In this document: positions 32,477-40,877 of the stretch, in pieces | Layout: every line of letters starts with the position of its first letter | Numbering within the stretch: the first letter of the stretch is position 1 | NCBI RefSeq assembly: GCF_001306035.1 | Contig: NZ_LGCM01000035.1 | Span: forward strand, 62,001 to 126,000 | DNA: 64,000 nt | Direction of reading: 5' to 3' | Source: Levilinea saccharolytica | Lineage (GTDB): Bacteria; Chloroflexota; Anaerolineae; Anaerolineales; Anaerolineaceae | Notes under the pieces: model-generated | What the model was told of the DNA's origin: nothing | The model's database searches: none | The model's input: the letters and a program-made list of their open reading frames with translations, nothing else | Program-made: the position numbers and the translations under genes

Positions 32477-33247
32477 ATGAGCGAGCTGCAGCCCAATTTC
32501 AGCCTGGCCGGTCAGGTGGTGATGTTAACCGGGGCCAGCCAGGGCATCGGTTACGGCCTGGCCAAGGCGCTGGCGGGGGCCGGGGCCAAATTAGCCCTGT
32601 GCGCGCGCAGCCTGCCGGCTTTGGAAGGGCTGGCCGCCGAAATTCGCGCCGCGGGGGGCGAAGCCCAGCCCTACGCGCTGGATGTGCGCGATCTGGCCCA
32701 GATTCAAAGCGCGGTGCAGGCCGTCCAGCGCGACTTTGGCCGGATCGACGTGCTGGTCAACAACGCCGGTTTAGGCTCCAACCAAAAGGCCGAGGAAGTC
32801 ACCGAAGCCGAATGGGATGAGATGATGGATGTCAACCTGAAGGGGCTGTTCTTCTGCGCCCAGGCCGCCGGTCGGGTGATGCTGGCCCAGGGGCACGGGC
32901 GCATCATCAACATGTCCTCCCAAGCCGGGGTGGTGGGCATCCGCGAACACGCCGTCTACAGCGCATCGAAAGGCGGCGTCAACCTGCTCACCAAAGTGCT
33001 GGCCCTGGAATGGGCCGCGCGCGGGGTGACCGTCAACGCCGTAGCCCCCACCTTCATCTACACCCCCGGCACCGCCGAACGCCTGGATAACCCCGACTAT
33101 CTGCGCGGGGTGCTGGATCGGCTGCCCATCGGGCATGTCGGCACCATCGCGGATGTGGCCGCCGCGGTGATTTACCTGGCCTCACCCGCGGGCGGCATGG
33201 TCAACGGCACGGTGCTGCTGGTGGACGGCGGCTGGACGGCGCAATAA
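32477..33247 (+). CDS. Short-chain dehydrogenase/reductase (SDR)
   Basis: A 256-residue classical SDR. It has a Rossmann TGASQGIG at 18-25 and NNAG at 95-98, with Ser148, Tyr161 and Lys165 (YSASK) as catalytic residues. The PVAPTFIYTP-like segment after the active site and a C-terminal VDGGW complete the family picture. R44 in LCARS suggests NADP(H) preference. The substrate is unknown; similar enzymes include gluconate 5-dehydrogenase-like and acyl-carrier reductase-like SDRs. It has its own ribosome binding site (AAAGGAG). Confidence 0.88.
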   Translation: MSELQPNFSLAGQVVMLTGASQGIGYGLAKALAGAGAKLALCARSLPALEGLAAEIRAAGGEAQPYALDVRDLAQIQSAVQAVQRDFGRIDVLVNNAGLGSNQKAEEVTEAEWDEMMDVNLKGLFFCAQAAGRVMLAQGHGRIINMSSQAGVVGIREHAVYSASKGGVNLLTKVLALEWAARGVTVNAVAPTFIYTPGTAERLDNPDYLRGVLDRLPIGHVGTIADVAAAVIYLASPAGGMVNGTVLLVDGGWTAQ

Positions 33248-33260
33248 TACAGCCCGCGTC

Positions 33261-33806
33261 TCAGCGTCCCATCTGAAAAATATCCCCGGCGGCGATCCAC
33301 CCGGCCCGCTCCACCCAGGCGGCAATCCCCCGGCGGTGCACGGCCGCCTTGGGAAAGGCCCCCGCCAGATCCGCCCGTTCGGGGAAATGGCGGTTCACCT
33401 CTGCCCCCGCCACGCGGCAAGGCGCGTTTTCCCCCTCCACCACCAGCACCGCATCGCCGGGGAAAAACAGGCGCTTGCCCGGCGGCAGCTGGGTCAGGTG
33501 GGGCAGGCCGGAAATCAGCAGGTTAGCCCCCAACCATTCGGGCAGCAGCGCGGGGATACCCAGCACGCCGGCCACCTCCGCCAGCTCTTCCACCGACACG
33601 ATCGTCAATTGGCGGCTGTTGCGCATGGGCGTTCCACGCGGATACCAGGGCGTGCGCGCGTCCGCCGGGCGGGTAAAGCCGTAGTGCTTGTCCCCCACCA
33701 CGCCTTCCAGGGTCACTTCGATTCTGTCCTGCGCCTCCGCGGCGATAGAATCGGCCTGGGATGCCGTCAACACCTGTTCCACACGGGCCGTCTGATCCAG
33801 ATTCAT
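33261..33806 (-). CDS. MOSC-domain protein
   Basis: A 181-residue protein with a MOSC domain (the fold of the molybdenum cofactor sulfurase C-terminus). Supporting motifs are LEGVVGDKHYGFTRPAD, MRNSRQLTIVSVEEL, LPEWLGANLLISG, and ENAPCRVAGAEV with the conserved Cys. MOSC proteins bind Moco and act on nitrogen or sulfur compounds. It is convergent with the SDR gene and has a strong promoter. With moaA it points to Moco use in this organism. Confidence 0.88.
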   Translation of the reverse strand: MNLDQTARVEQVLTASQADSIAAEAQDRIEVTLEGVVGDKHYGFTRPADARTPWYPRGTPMRNSRQLTIVSVEELAEVAGVLGIPALLPEWLGANLLISGLPHLTQLPPGKRLFFPGDAVLVVEGENAPCRVAGAEVNRHFPERADLAGAFPKAAVHRRGIAAWVERAGWIAAGDIFQMGR

Positions 33807-33850
33807 ATTTCTTCCTCCAAGGGCGTAAAAATATGCGGGTGCGCGTCTAA

Positions 33851-33879
33851 ATTATAGATGATTTTTGTCTGATTTACAA
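33851..33879 (-). promoter_or_regulatory. Promoter of the MOSC gene
   Basis: Minus-strand TTGTAA (33879-33874), a 17-base spacer and a perfect TATAAT (33856-33851), 44 bases before the ATG. Confidence 0.75.
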
Positions 33880-33899
33880 AAAGCACCCCTCCATTTCGG

Positions 33900-33928
33900 C
33901 CGTCAAAATCCCCACCCGCCGGTATAAT
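33900..33928 (+). promoter_or_regulatory. Promoter of the MFS transporter gene
   Basis: CCGTCA (33900-33905), a 17-base spacer and a perfect TATAAT (33923-33928). A 6-bp hairpin CAGCGC/GCGCTG follows at about 33935-33957 in the leader. Confidence 0.5.
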
Positions 33929-33987
33929 CAACAGCAGCGCAAGTCAGGCTCGCGCTGATTTCACCCCACCTCAGGGAGACTCATCCC

Positions 33988-35166
33988 ATGCACACTTCCA
34001 AAACCGTCCGCTACGCCATGTTTGGGCTGCTGTATTTTGCGCAAGGAACCATCCTGGCCTATTTCACCGCCCTCAACGCCCTGTACTTCCTCTCCAAAGG
34101 GCTGAGCATGACGGATGTGTCCATTTTCGCCACCATCGCGCTGATCCCCTTTGTGATCAAGATCTTCCTGGGCATGCTCAGCGACCGGGTCAACCTGCTG
34201 GGCATGGGCCACCGCAAGCCCTACATTTTGCTGGGACTGCTGGTGCAAACCCTGTGTCTGATCCTGGCTCCGTGGATTGACCCCGCCAAACATTACTGGG
34301 GCTTTGTGGTTCTGGCCTTTGTGCTGCAAATGGGCATGGCCCTCTACGACACCTGCACCGACGGCCTGGCGCTGGATACCACCCCCGAATCGGAGCAGGG
34401 CACGATCCAGGGCTTCATGGTCGGCGGGCGGGCGGTGGGGGTCATCGTCACCTCCTCGCTGGTGGGGCTGCTGGCCCAACATGTCTCCTGGAGCGCGGTC
34501 TTCTGGAGCCTGGCCGGCCTCACCCTGCTTCCGCTGGTGCTGGTGCTGGGTGTGCGCGAAGCGGCTCAGCCGGTGGAACGCCAGTTCCAATGGAGCGCCT
34601 TCCGCGCCTTCAAACAAGGCCGGGTGCTGGCCCTGGCCGGCCTGGGGATGATCTTCTTCTTGATCATCGCCGGAGCCAACCAGTTGGTCAATCCCTTCCT
34701 GCAGGCCACCTTTAACATCTCCCTCAGCACCGCCGGGTTCTTGACCACCGTGTGGGGCCTGGGGGTGGTGCTGGGCGGGGCCACTGGCGGCCAGTTATAC
34801 AGCCGGGTGGGCCACCGCCGCGCCGCGCTGATCTGCATGGCGGTCGGCCTGGGGGCCATCGTGCTGCTGGCCTTCACCCCCAGCGCCGCCCTGGCCTGGG
34901 TGCTGGTGGCCTTCTTCGGGCTGGCCTATGGGGCTTACCAAACCCTGTACTTCGCCCTGGCCATGCGCTTCACCGTGCCGCAGATCGCCGCCTCCATGTT
35001 CTCCATCCTCATGGCCGTCACCAATATCGGCCAGGGCATTGGCCTGGGGCTGAGCGGCTTCCTCTCCGACAACATCGGTTTCCAGATGGCCTTCCTGGCC
35101 TTTGCCGCCTTCAACCTGCTGGCCCTGCCCCTGCTGCCCGCCGTCTTTGGCAAAAAGGCGGCCTGA
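33988..35166 (+). CDS. Major facilitator superfamily transporter
   Basis: A 392-residue protein with 12 predicted TM helices and MFS loop motifs: GMLSDRVNLLGMGHRKPYILLG between TM2 and TM3, and TGGQLYSRVGHRRAAL in the second half. It resembles the BT1/folate-biopterin or sugar-transport-like MFS clades, but the substrate cannot be assigned. The ATG follows CAGGGAG. The phosphatase-like gene starts 1 base after its stop, so they form one transcription unit. Confidence 0.88.
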   Translation: MHTSKTVRYAMFGLLYFAQGTILAYFTALNALYFLSKGLSMTDVSIFATIALIPFVIKIFLGMLSDRVNLLGMGHRKPYILLGLLVQTLCLILAPWIDPAKHYWGFVVLAFVLQMGMALYDTCTDGLALDTTPESEQGTIQGFMVGGRAVGVIVTSSLVGLLAQHVSWSAVFWSLAGLTLLPLVLVLGVREAAQPVERQFQWSAFRAFKQGRVLALAGLGMIFFLIIAGANQLVNPFLQATFNISLSTAGFLTTVWGLGVVLGGATGGQLYSRVGHRRAALICMAVGLGAIVLLAFTPSAALAWVLVAFFGLAYGAYQTLYFALAMRFTVPQIAASMFSILMAVTNIGQGIGLGLSGFLSDNIGFQMAFLAFAAFNLLALPLLPAVFGKKAA

Positions 35167-35167
35167 G

Positions 35168-35623
35168 ATGAGCGTGCCGCTGTGGATGCACATCCTCAAT
35201 TATCTGGAAATCTCCGAGCGCCTGGGCACGGGCGGCATGCCCACCCGTGAACAGTTGGCCGCCCTGCCCGCGGCGGGGTATCAGGTGGTCATCAATCTGG
35301 CCGTGCCCGAATCCCCCAACGCCGTCCCAGAGGAAGCCGAACTGGTGCGTCAGTTGGGCATGACCTACCACGCCGTGCCGGTGATTTGGGAACAGCCCAC
35401 TGCCGAAAATTTGCGCGCCTTCTTCGCCGCCCTGGAAGCCCACCCCGAGGAGAAGATCTTCGTCCACTGCGCCATGAACATGCGCGTTTCCATCTTCGTC
35501 TGCCTCTACCGCGTGCTGCGCCAGGGGCTGCCCCTGGTTCAGGCTCTGGAAGATGTGCACCAGATCTGGCAGCCCAACCCCACCTGGCAGGCCTTTTTAG
35601 AAGAAATGCTGTCGGCAGGATGA
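35168..35623 (+). CDS. Tyrosine phosphatase-like protein with a shortened signature loop
   Basis: A 151-residue protein of the DUF442/dual-specificity phosphatase fold. It starts RLGTGGMPTREQLAALPAAGYQVVINL, has the expected strand before the loop (KIFVHCAMNMRVS), and helices after. The catalytic Cys would be C101 and the Arg R106. That is CX4R, one residue short of the canonical HCX5R, so activity is doubtful or altered. The general acid Asp is not obvious. It is translationally next to the MFS transporter. Function unknown. Confidence 0.65.
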   Translation: MSVPLWMHILNYLEISERLGTGGMPTREQLAALPAAGYQVVINLAVPESPNAVPEEAELVRQLGMTYHAVPVIWEQPTAENLRAFFAALEAHPEEKIFVHCAMNMRVSIFVCLYRVLRQGLPLVQALEDVHQIWQPNPTWQAFLEEMLSAG

Positions 35624-35710
35624 CTACCGCCCACTCGGCCCGCTTTCTGGTAAAATCTACTGTCAGGCTCGCCCTGTCCATTTTTCCCCAACCGCTGCAG
35701 GAGGTTGTGC

Positions 35711-37564
35711 ATGCCCTTTGTAATCGGTGAAACCGTAGGGCCGTATCGTCTGACCGAGCAATTAGGTCAGGGAGGCATGGCCACGGTATTTAAAGCCTAC
35801 CATGCAGCCCTCGATCGGTACGTGGCCATCAAAGTCCTGCATCTGGCTTTTATGGAAGACCCCAGCTTTTTGGCGCGCTTTCAGCGCGAAGCCCGCGTGG
35901 TGGCCCGGCTGGATCATCCTCACATTGTGCCCATCTACGATTTTGCCGAACACGAAGGCCGCCCATATCTGGTGATGAAATTCATCGAGGGCGACACCCT
36001 CAAGGCCCGCCTGGAACAGGGACGGCTGCCGCAAAGCGAAATTCTGCGCATCATCGAGACCATGGGCGCCGCGCTGGAATATGCCCACCAGCAAAATGTG
36101 CTCCACCGCGATATTAAGCCCTCCAATGTGCTTGTCGCTCAAGACAACCAACTGTACCTGACCGATTTTGGCCTGGCGCGCATGGCCGAAACCGGCGAAA
36201 GCAGCCTGACCGCCGACCGCATGGTGGGCACCCCCCAATACATGTCCCCGGAGCAGGCCCTTTCTAAGCCCGACCTGGACGCACGCTCTGATATTTATTC
36301 CTTCGGCGTGATGATGTACGAAATGCTGGTGGGCCGCGTGCCCTACAACGCCGATACCCCCTTCGCCATCATCCACGATCACATCTACACCCCCCTGCCC
36401 CTCCCGCGCGAGGTCAACCCCGATATCCCCGCGCCGGTGGAACGCGTGCTGCTCAAGGCCCTGGCCAAAGACCCGCTGGACCGCTTCGCCTCGATGAGCC
36501 GCCTGATCGAAGCCTACCGCGCGGCGGTGGCCCCCGGCGGCGAAGACCTTCTGGCGGGCGAGGTGGGGCTGGACGCCACCCAGTCTGCCCCCAGCCTGTT
36601 CTCCACCTCCACACCTGCGCCTGCGCCCGCGGCGGAGCCTGCCGCCAAGGTGTCCGTTTCGCTCGAAGCGGATGTACCCAAAAAGCGCCGTCCCACAGGC
36701 TGGATGCTGGGCTGCGGCATCAGCGCGCTGGTGATCACCGTGCTGTGCCTGTTCATGGGCCTGCGCGCCTTGATCATGGACACAGATGGATTTGTCACCC
36801 AGGTGCAGACCGGCCAGGCCATGGCCACCAGTATTAACCATCCCGACTTTAACCCCGAAAGCCTGTTAACCCTGGTCCCGGGAGAATTTGGCCCCGAAGC
36901 GATGGCCACCTTAAACGTCCTCTTTGAGGAGAATGGCAGTCAAACCCCCACTCTGGCCGTTTCGCCGTCCACGCCCATTCCCTCGGCTGACCGTGAGGCA
37001 GCCCTTGCAACCCTGCACGAGGCCATCACTGCCTGGGATCAGGGCAACCCCCAAAAAGCGCGCGAACTGCTCAATAAAATGCGCGAACAAGCCGCTGGAG
37101 ATGTGGACGTTTATGAGCAAGGGTTTCAGGTGGTGCGCGAGCGCAACGCCTGGGCGCTTGGAGCCATGATCTTGCTGGAAAAAGAGCGCCGCCTGCCGGG
37201 GGATCTGGTCTTGCTCAAGCTGCCCGCAGCGCATGAGATTGTTTTTGAGGCGGCCAAAGACCCCGCTGTAAAAGATGTGTTTGAGCGCAATGCAGACGAC
37301 CCCTTGCTGGCCGCTGCCCGTATCCGTTATGTGCTGCACCACGGTCGTTTGGAAACCGCCCAGCAGGAACTAGAAAAAGCCCTGAAAACGCCCAAAACTC
37401 TGCGCGATTTCCCAGAAATACATTTGGTTGAAGCCGAGCTGTACATTAAACAGGGTGATGCCGTCAAAGCCCAAAAAACCCTGGAGCAGCTGCTCAAAAA
37501 CCCCGATCTGCTGCCGCCCTGGCTGCAGAAACGGGCTGAAGAAACCCAAAAGGGCTTGCAGTAA
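35711..37564 (+). CDS. Membrane Ser/Thr protein kinase with extracytoplasmic helical domain
   Basis: A 617-residue kinase of the PknB type. The kinase domain is at about 12-275: Gly loop GQGGMATVF, Lys41, HRDIKPSN (D134), DFG 152-154 and SPE 179-181. All catalytic residues are present. A Pro/Ala juxtamembrane linker leads to a TM helix at about 332-356. The C-terminal half outside has TPR-like helical repeats (AITAWDQGNPQKARELLNKM, GRLETAQQELEKAL, GDAVKAQKTLEQLL) instead of PASTA domains. ATG 35711 follows AGGAGG. tpiA starts 46 bases after it. Confidence 0.92.
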   Translation: MPFVIGETVGPYRLTEQLGQGGMATVFKAYHAALDRYVAIKVLHLAFMEDPSFLARFQREARVVARLDHPHIVPIYDFAEHEGRPYLVMKFIEGDTLKARLEQGRLPQSEILRIIETMGAALEYAHQQNVLHRDIKPSNVLVAQDNQLYLTDFGLARMAETGESSLTADRMVGTPQYMSPEQALSKPDLDARSDIYSFGVMMYEMLVGRVPYNADTPFAIIHDHIYTPLPLPREVNPDIPAPVERVLLKALAKDPLDRFASMSRLIEAYRAAVAPGGEDLLAGEVGLDATQSAPSLFSTSTPAPAPAAEPAAKVSVSLEADVPKKRRPTGWMLGCGISALVITVLCLFMGLRALIMDTDGFVTQVQTGQAMATSINHPDFNPESLLTLVPGEFGPEAMATLNVLFEENGSQTPTLAVSPSTPIPSADREAALATLHEAITAWDQGNPQKARELLNKMREQAAGDVDVYEQGFQVVRERNAWALGAMILLEKERRLPGDLVLLKLPAAHEIVFEAAKDPAVKDVFERNADDPLLAAARIRYVLHHGRLETAQQELEKALKTPKTLRDFPEIHLVEAELYIKQGDAVKAQKTLEQLLKNPDLLPPWLQKRAEETQKGLQ

Positions 37565-37610
37565 ACCTCTAATTTGGCAATCTAAACCCAATGGAAAGGG
37601 AGAATTTTTG

Positions 37611-38369
37611 ATGAGAAAACCTTTTGTTGCTGGTAACTGGAAGATGAACAAGACCGCGGCCGAAGCCCGCGCCCTGGTGAGCGAGATGCTGCCGGGTCTG
37701 CGCGCGGTGGAAACGGTGGAACGGGTGATTTGCCCGCCCTTCACCGCCCTCAGCACCGTGGCCGAACTTCTGGCGGGCGGGCCGGTGGGCCTGGGCGCGC
37801 AGAATATGCATTGGGAAGCCTCCGGCGCTTTCACCGGTGAGGTGGCCCCCGCGATGGTGAAAGAATTTTGCCAGTACGTTATCCTCGGCCATTCGGAACG
37901 GCGCGCCTACTTTGGCGAGACGGATCAAACCGTCAACCGCCGCCTCAAGGCCGCTCTGGCCGCGGGTCTGACCCCCATTGTGTGCGTGGGCGAGACCCTT
38001 CAGGAAAATGAAAGCGGTCAGACCTATAAAGTTGTTTCCGGGCAGGTGCGCGGCGGGCTGGAAGGCCTGAGCGTGGAAGAAGTCGGCCGCCTGGTCATCG
38101 CCTATGAACCCGTGTGGGCCATCGGCACGGGCCGCGCCGCCAGCGGCAGCGACGCCAACGCCGTGGTGGACGGCATCATCCGCCCCACCCTGCAGGAAGT
38201 CTTCGGCAATGCCGCCGCCGACGCCATGCGCGTGCTCTACGGCGGCTCGGTCACCGGCGCCAACGCCGCCGAGTTCTTCCAGATGCCCGGCATTGACGGC
38301 GCCCTGGTGGGCGGCGCCAGCCTGAAACCCGCCGATTTCGTCAAGATCGTGCAGGCAGCCGCGCAGTGA
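37611..38369 (+). CDS. tpiA: Triosephosphate isomerase
   Basis: A glycolytic enzyme interconverting dihydroxyacetone phosphate and glyceraldehyde 3-phosphate. The 252-residue protein has the catalytic set N9/K11 (GNWKMN), H94 (GHSERR) and E166 (AYEPVWAIGTG), plus the phosphate loop YGGSV and GGASL. ATG 37611 gives the normal start, after AAAGGGAGA. It is downstream of a Ser/Thr kinase instead of in a gap-pgk-tpi cluster, and overlaps the next gene at GTGA. Confidence 0.98.
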   Translation: MRKPFVAGNWKMNKTAAEARALVSEMLPGLRAVETVERVICPPFTALSTVAELLAGGPVGLGAQNMHWEASGAFTGEVAPAMVKEFCQYVILGHSERRAYFGETDQTVNRRLKAALAAGLTPIVCVGETLQENESGQTYKVVSGQVRGGLEGLSVEEVGRLVIAYEPVWAIGTGRAASGSDANAVVDGIIRPTLQEVFGNAAADAMRVLYGGSVTGANAAEFFQMPGIDGALVGGASLKPADFVKIVQAAAQ

Positions 38370-39127
38370 GCCTGGCCACCTGGGACGGCGTGATCTGGCT
38401 TTTGGCCTGTTTCCTGCCCTTCCTGTGGGTTCAGCGCAGACTGCACCGCGAAATTCAATCGTTTTTTCTGCTTCTGACCCGGCGCCCGCAGGTGGCGCTG
38501 GGTCTTTTTTCTTTGCTGTTCTTCCCCGGTGTGCTGCTGCACGAAGGCAGCCACTACCTGACCGCGCGTCTTTTGGGGGTGCGCACCGGCAGCTTTTCCC
38601 TGCTGCCCCAGGCCCTGCCCGACGGGCGGCTGCGCCTGGGCTATGTGGAAACCGCCCAGGCGGATGTGCTGCGCGAGGCTGCCATCGGCACCGCCCCGCT
38701 GATCACCGGTGCCCTGGTCACCGCCTGGTTGGGGTTGGGGCCGCTGGGTCTGGGCGCGCTGCCCCCCCTGGCCTTCGCTGGAGATTGGAGCGGCCTGTGG
38801 TTGGGGCTGAAGGAAATCCCCCACCGCCCCGATTTTTGGCTGTGGTTTTACCTGGCCCTCACCGTCAGCAGCACCATGCTGCCTTCGGCCTCCGACCGGC
38901 GCGCCTGGCTGCCGCTCTTTTTGGGGCTGGGGGCGCTGGTGGGGTTGGCCGTGCTGGCTGGGGCCGGGGAGTGGATGCTGGCGAATCTGGCCCCCCGCCT
39001 GAACCAGGGGCTGCACGCCCTGGCGGGCGTGTTTGGCATCAGCCTGGCCGTCCACGCCGCCCTCATCTTACCGGCGGCCTTGCTGCGCTGGGGGCTCAGC
39101 CGTTTGACCGGGCTGGAAGTGCGCTAA
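38366..39127 (+). CDS. Polytopic membrane protein with HExxH motif, putative metalloprotease
   Basis: A 253-residue protein with about six to seven hydrophobic helices. Helix two ends with LLHEGSHYLTARLLGVRTGSFSL, where HEGSH fits the zinc-binding HExxH of M50 site-2 proteases. The second half lacks an obvious NxxPxxxxDGG motif, so it is either a divergent M50 member or an inactive relative. It starts with GTG overlapping the tpiA stop, so its translation should be coupled to tpiA. The C-terminus has two further TM helices. Confidence 0.6.
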   Translation: MSLATWDGVIWLLACFLPFLWVQRRLHREIQSFFLLLTRRPQVALGLFSLLFFPGVLLHEGSHYLTARLLGVRTGSFSLLPQALPDGRLRLGYVETAQADVLREAAIGTAPLITGALVTAWLGLGPLGLGALPPLAFAGDWSGLWLGLKEIPHRPDFWLWFYLALTVSSTMLPSASDRRAWLPLFLGLGALVGLAVLAGAGEWMLANLAPRLNQGLHALAGVFGISLAVHAALILPAALLRWGLSRLTGLEVR

Positions 39128-39167
39128 GACTTCACAGATTTGTTAAAAAATCAATCCCGCAAAGAGA

Positions 39168-39196
39168 TTGTCATTTTGCGGGGTTCTGCATATAAT
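39168..39196 (+). promoter_or_regulatory. Near-consensus sigma70 promoter of the SET gene
   Basis: TTGTCA (39168-39173), exactly 17 bases, then a perfect TATAAT (39191-39196). It is the best match to the consensus in the window. It gives a leader of about 200 bases before the SET gene. Confidence 0.85.
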
Positions 39197-39331
39197 AGAA
39201 TATCGTTTGGGTTTTGCCCTATAGCGATCTTCTTTGCCCCCGTTCGCGGGTGGGGAGGGTCACTATTTTTTTTGCCTACACATCTCTTTGTGCAAAACCT
39301 CACCTGAACCGTGTTTAACAAAGGAAGATTT

Positions 39332-39391
39332 ATGTCCCCCAAACTGTCGAAAGGCAACGTCCCCACCGGCAAACTATTAGATTTCAGGTAA
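39332..39391 (+). CDS. 19-residue leader peptide ORF upstream of the SET gene
   Basis: An ATG at 39332 follows AAAGGAAGATTT and encodes 19 residues (starting MSPKLSKGNVPTG). Its TAA overlaps the AAAGGAG ribosome binding site of the SET gene, whose ATG is 10 bases on. Both the ribosome binding site and the spacing suggest that it is translated and coupled. Upstream, a small GC hairpin (39237-39253) and a T8 run (39266-39273) may be an attenuator. It is not similar to anything I know. Confidence 0.5.
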   Translation: MSPKLSKGNVPTGKLLDFR

Positions 39392-39401
39392 AGGAGCTCG
39401 A

Positions 39402-39971
39402 ATGCAAAAATTTCCCACCTCTTCCTACACGTCTCCCAAGATGGAGTTACGCTCTTGCCCAAAGAAGGGCAGCTATGGATTGTTCGCCCGAGAGGCGATT
39501 GACGCAGGTGAGATCCTGTGTGTGTGGGGCGGTGAGGTTGTGACCGAAGAAATGCTTGAACACATCCCCGCCGAACGAGCGCAGCATGGTCTGCAAGTAG
39601 AAGATCACATTTACCTGCTTCCATTGGTGGAAGGGGATCCGGCGGATTACGTGAACCATTCCTGTGATCCCAACGCCGGGCTGAGCGGCCAGATCTGCAT
39701 GGTCGCCATGCGGGACATCCGTGAAAACGAAGAAGTTTGCTTCGACTACGCCATGTGCGACAGCACGGATTACGATGAGTTTGTGTGCGGGTGCGGCAGT
39801 GAAAAATGCCGCCACGTCATCACCGGCAACGATTGGAAAATTCCCGAATTACAAGAACGCTATGACGGCTACTTCGTGCCCTATCTGCAGCGCCGCGTGG
39901 ACGCCATGCGCGCCAAGAACAACGGCCACAAGCACAAAGCCGTCGAGATGGAACTTTCCCTGGGCGACTGA
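39402..39971 (+). CDS. SET-domain protein lysine methyltransferase
   Basis: A 189-residue protein, mostly a SET domain. It has SYGLFAREAIDAGEILCVWGGEVV at the start, NHSCDPNAGL (85-94) for SAM and substrate binding, and EEVCFDYAMCD. A post-SET-like cysteine cluster follows (C-x-C-x4-C: VCGCGSEKCRHVITGNDW) that would bind zinc. Bacterial SET proteins methylate lysines in proteins; the target here is unknown. It has a strong upstream promoter, a leader ORF and a strong terminator, so it is a monocistronic, probably highly transcribed gene. Confidence 0.9.
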   Translation: MQKFPTSSYTSPKMELRSCPKKGSYGLFAREAIDAGEILCVWGGEVVTEEMLEHIPAERAQHGLQVEDHIYLLPLVEGDPADYVNHSCDPNAGLSGQICMVAMRDIRENEEVCFDYAMCDSTDYDEFVCGCGSEKCRHVITGNDWKIPELQERYDGYFVPYLQRRVDAMRAKNNGHKHKAVEMELSLGD

Positions 39972-39996
39972 AACACCCAAACCGCAGCATCCATAC

Positions 39997-40034
39997 AAAG
40001 ACGACCCGTTACCGCTGGGTCGTCTTTATTTTTC
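39997..40034 (+). terminator. Terminator after the SET gene
   Basis: An 11-bp stem AAAGACGACCC / GGGTCGTCTTT, then ATTTTTC. It overlaps the stop of the convergent lipB and could act in both directions. Confidence 0.85.
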
Positions 40035-40739
40035 GCTCCCGCTCTCCGCCCACACCGTCGGCAGGTCAAACACGCGGGCAAAGACGCGCGCCAGAGCCTG
40101 CGCCGCCGCCTGGGTGTCCGGCGGGGCGTCCCGCAGCTCCGCCAGGGCCGTCATGCGCACGCCCGCCAGACCGCAGGGCACAATCCCCTGCCAGTAATGC
40201 ATCTCCGGGGCCAGATTGAGGGCCAGGCCGTGGCGGGTGACGCCGTGCGCATCCACCTTGACCCCAATGGAAGCGACCTTGCCCCATTCCTCGCCCTCCA
40301 GCCGCACCCACACCCCCGTCAGCCCCTGGCGCGCCTGCCCCTCCACGCCGTATTCCGCCAGCAGTTGGATAATCACCTGCTCCAGGCGGCGCAGATACCC
40401 GGTGAAATCAGCCTGCGGCAGGCGCTCGCCCACCCAACCCGGCGGGGCCAGACGCAGCAGCGGGTAGGCCACCAGCTGCCCGGGGCCGTGATAGGTGATG
40501 TCGCCGCCGCGGTCCACCCAATGCACGGCAGCCCCCTGCTGACGCAGCTGGTCGGCATCCCACAGCAGATGTTCGGCATGTCCCTGCCGCCCCAGGGTGT
40601 AGGTGTGGGGATGTTCCAGCAGCAGCAAAACCGGCCCGCGCTGCCCCGCCGCGATCTCCGCTGCCAGTTGATTTTGCAGCTCCCAGCCTGCGCCGTACTC
40701 CACACATCCCAACCAGCGGCATTCCAGCGAAGTGTTCAT
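40026..40739 (-). CDS. lipB: Octanoyltransferase LipB
   Basis: It transfers octanoate from acyl carrier protein to lipoate-dependent proteins, the first step of lipoate synthesis. The 237-residue protein has the LipB signature RGGDITYHGPGQLVAYP at 77-93, the Lys-containing KVASIGVKVDAHGVTRHGLALN, and the catalytic Cys in VPCGL near residue 183. ATG 40739 gives the normal start. lipA is not adjacent. Confidence 0.95.
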   Translation of the reverse strand: MNTSLECRWLGCVEYGAGWELQNQLAAEIAAGQRGPVLLLLEHPHTYTLGRQGHAEHLLWDADQLRQQGAAVHWVDRGGDITYHGPGQLVAYPLLRLAPPGWVGERLPQADFTGYLRRLEQVIIQLLAEYGVEGQARQGLTGVWVRLEGEEWGKVASIGVKVDAHGVTRHGLALNLAPEMHYWQGIVPCGLAGVRMTALAELRDAPPDTQAAAQALARVFARVFDLPTVWAESGSEK

Positions 40740-40813
40740 GCGCCGATTGTACCCGAACTGCGCCCGGAAAGCGATTCTTAGAACGGATATACGCAAAGCA
40801 GGTCGTTTCTGTC

Positions 40814-40842
40814 TTGTTTCCTGGGGCACACCCATGTAGAAT
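40814..40842 (+). promoter_or_regulatory. Promoter of the adenosine-specific kinase gene
   Basis: TTGTTT (40814-40819), a 17-base spacer and TAGAAT (40837-40842), 35 bases before the ATG. Confidence 0.5.
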
Positions 40843-40877
40843 ATAGGCAGTAGAAATTCGCTTCACAGGAGATCTGT

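Noticed and set aside
39237-39273. Canonical Rho-independent terminator in the SET leader
   Set aside because: The hairpin is short with a bulge and the T-run is 12 bases away. It is mentioned only as a possible attenuator.
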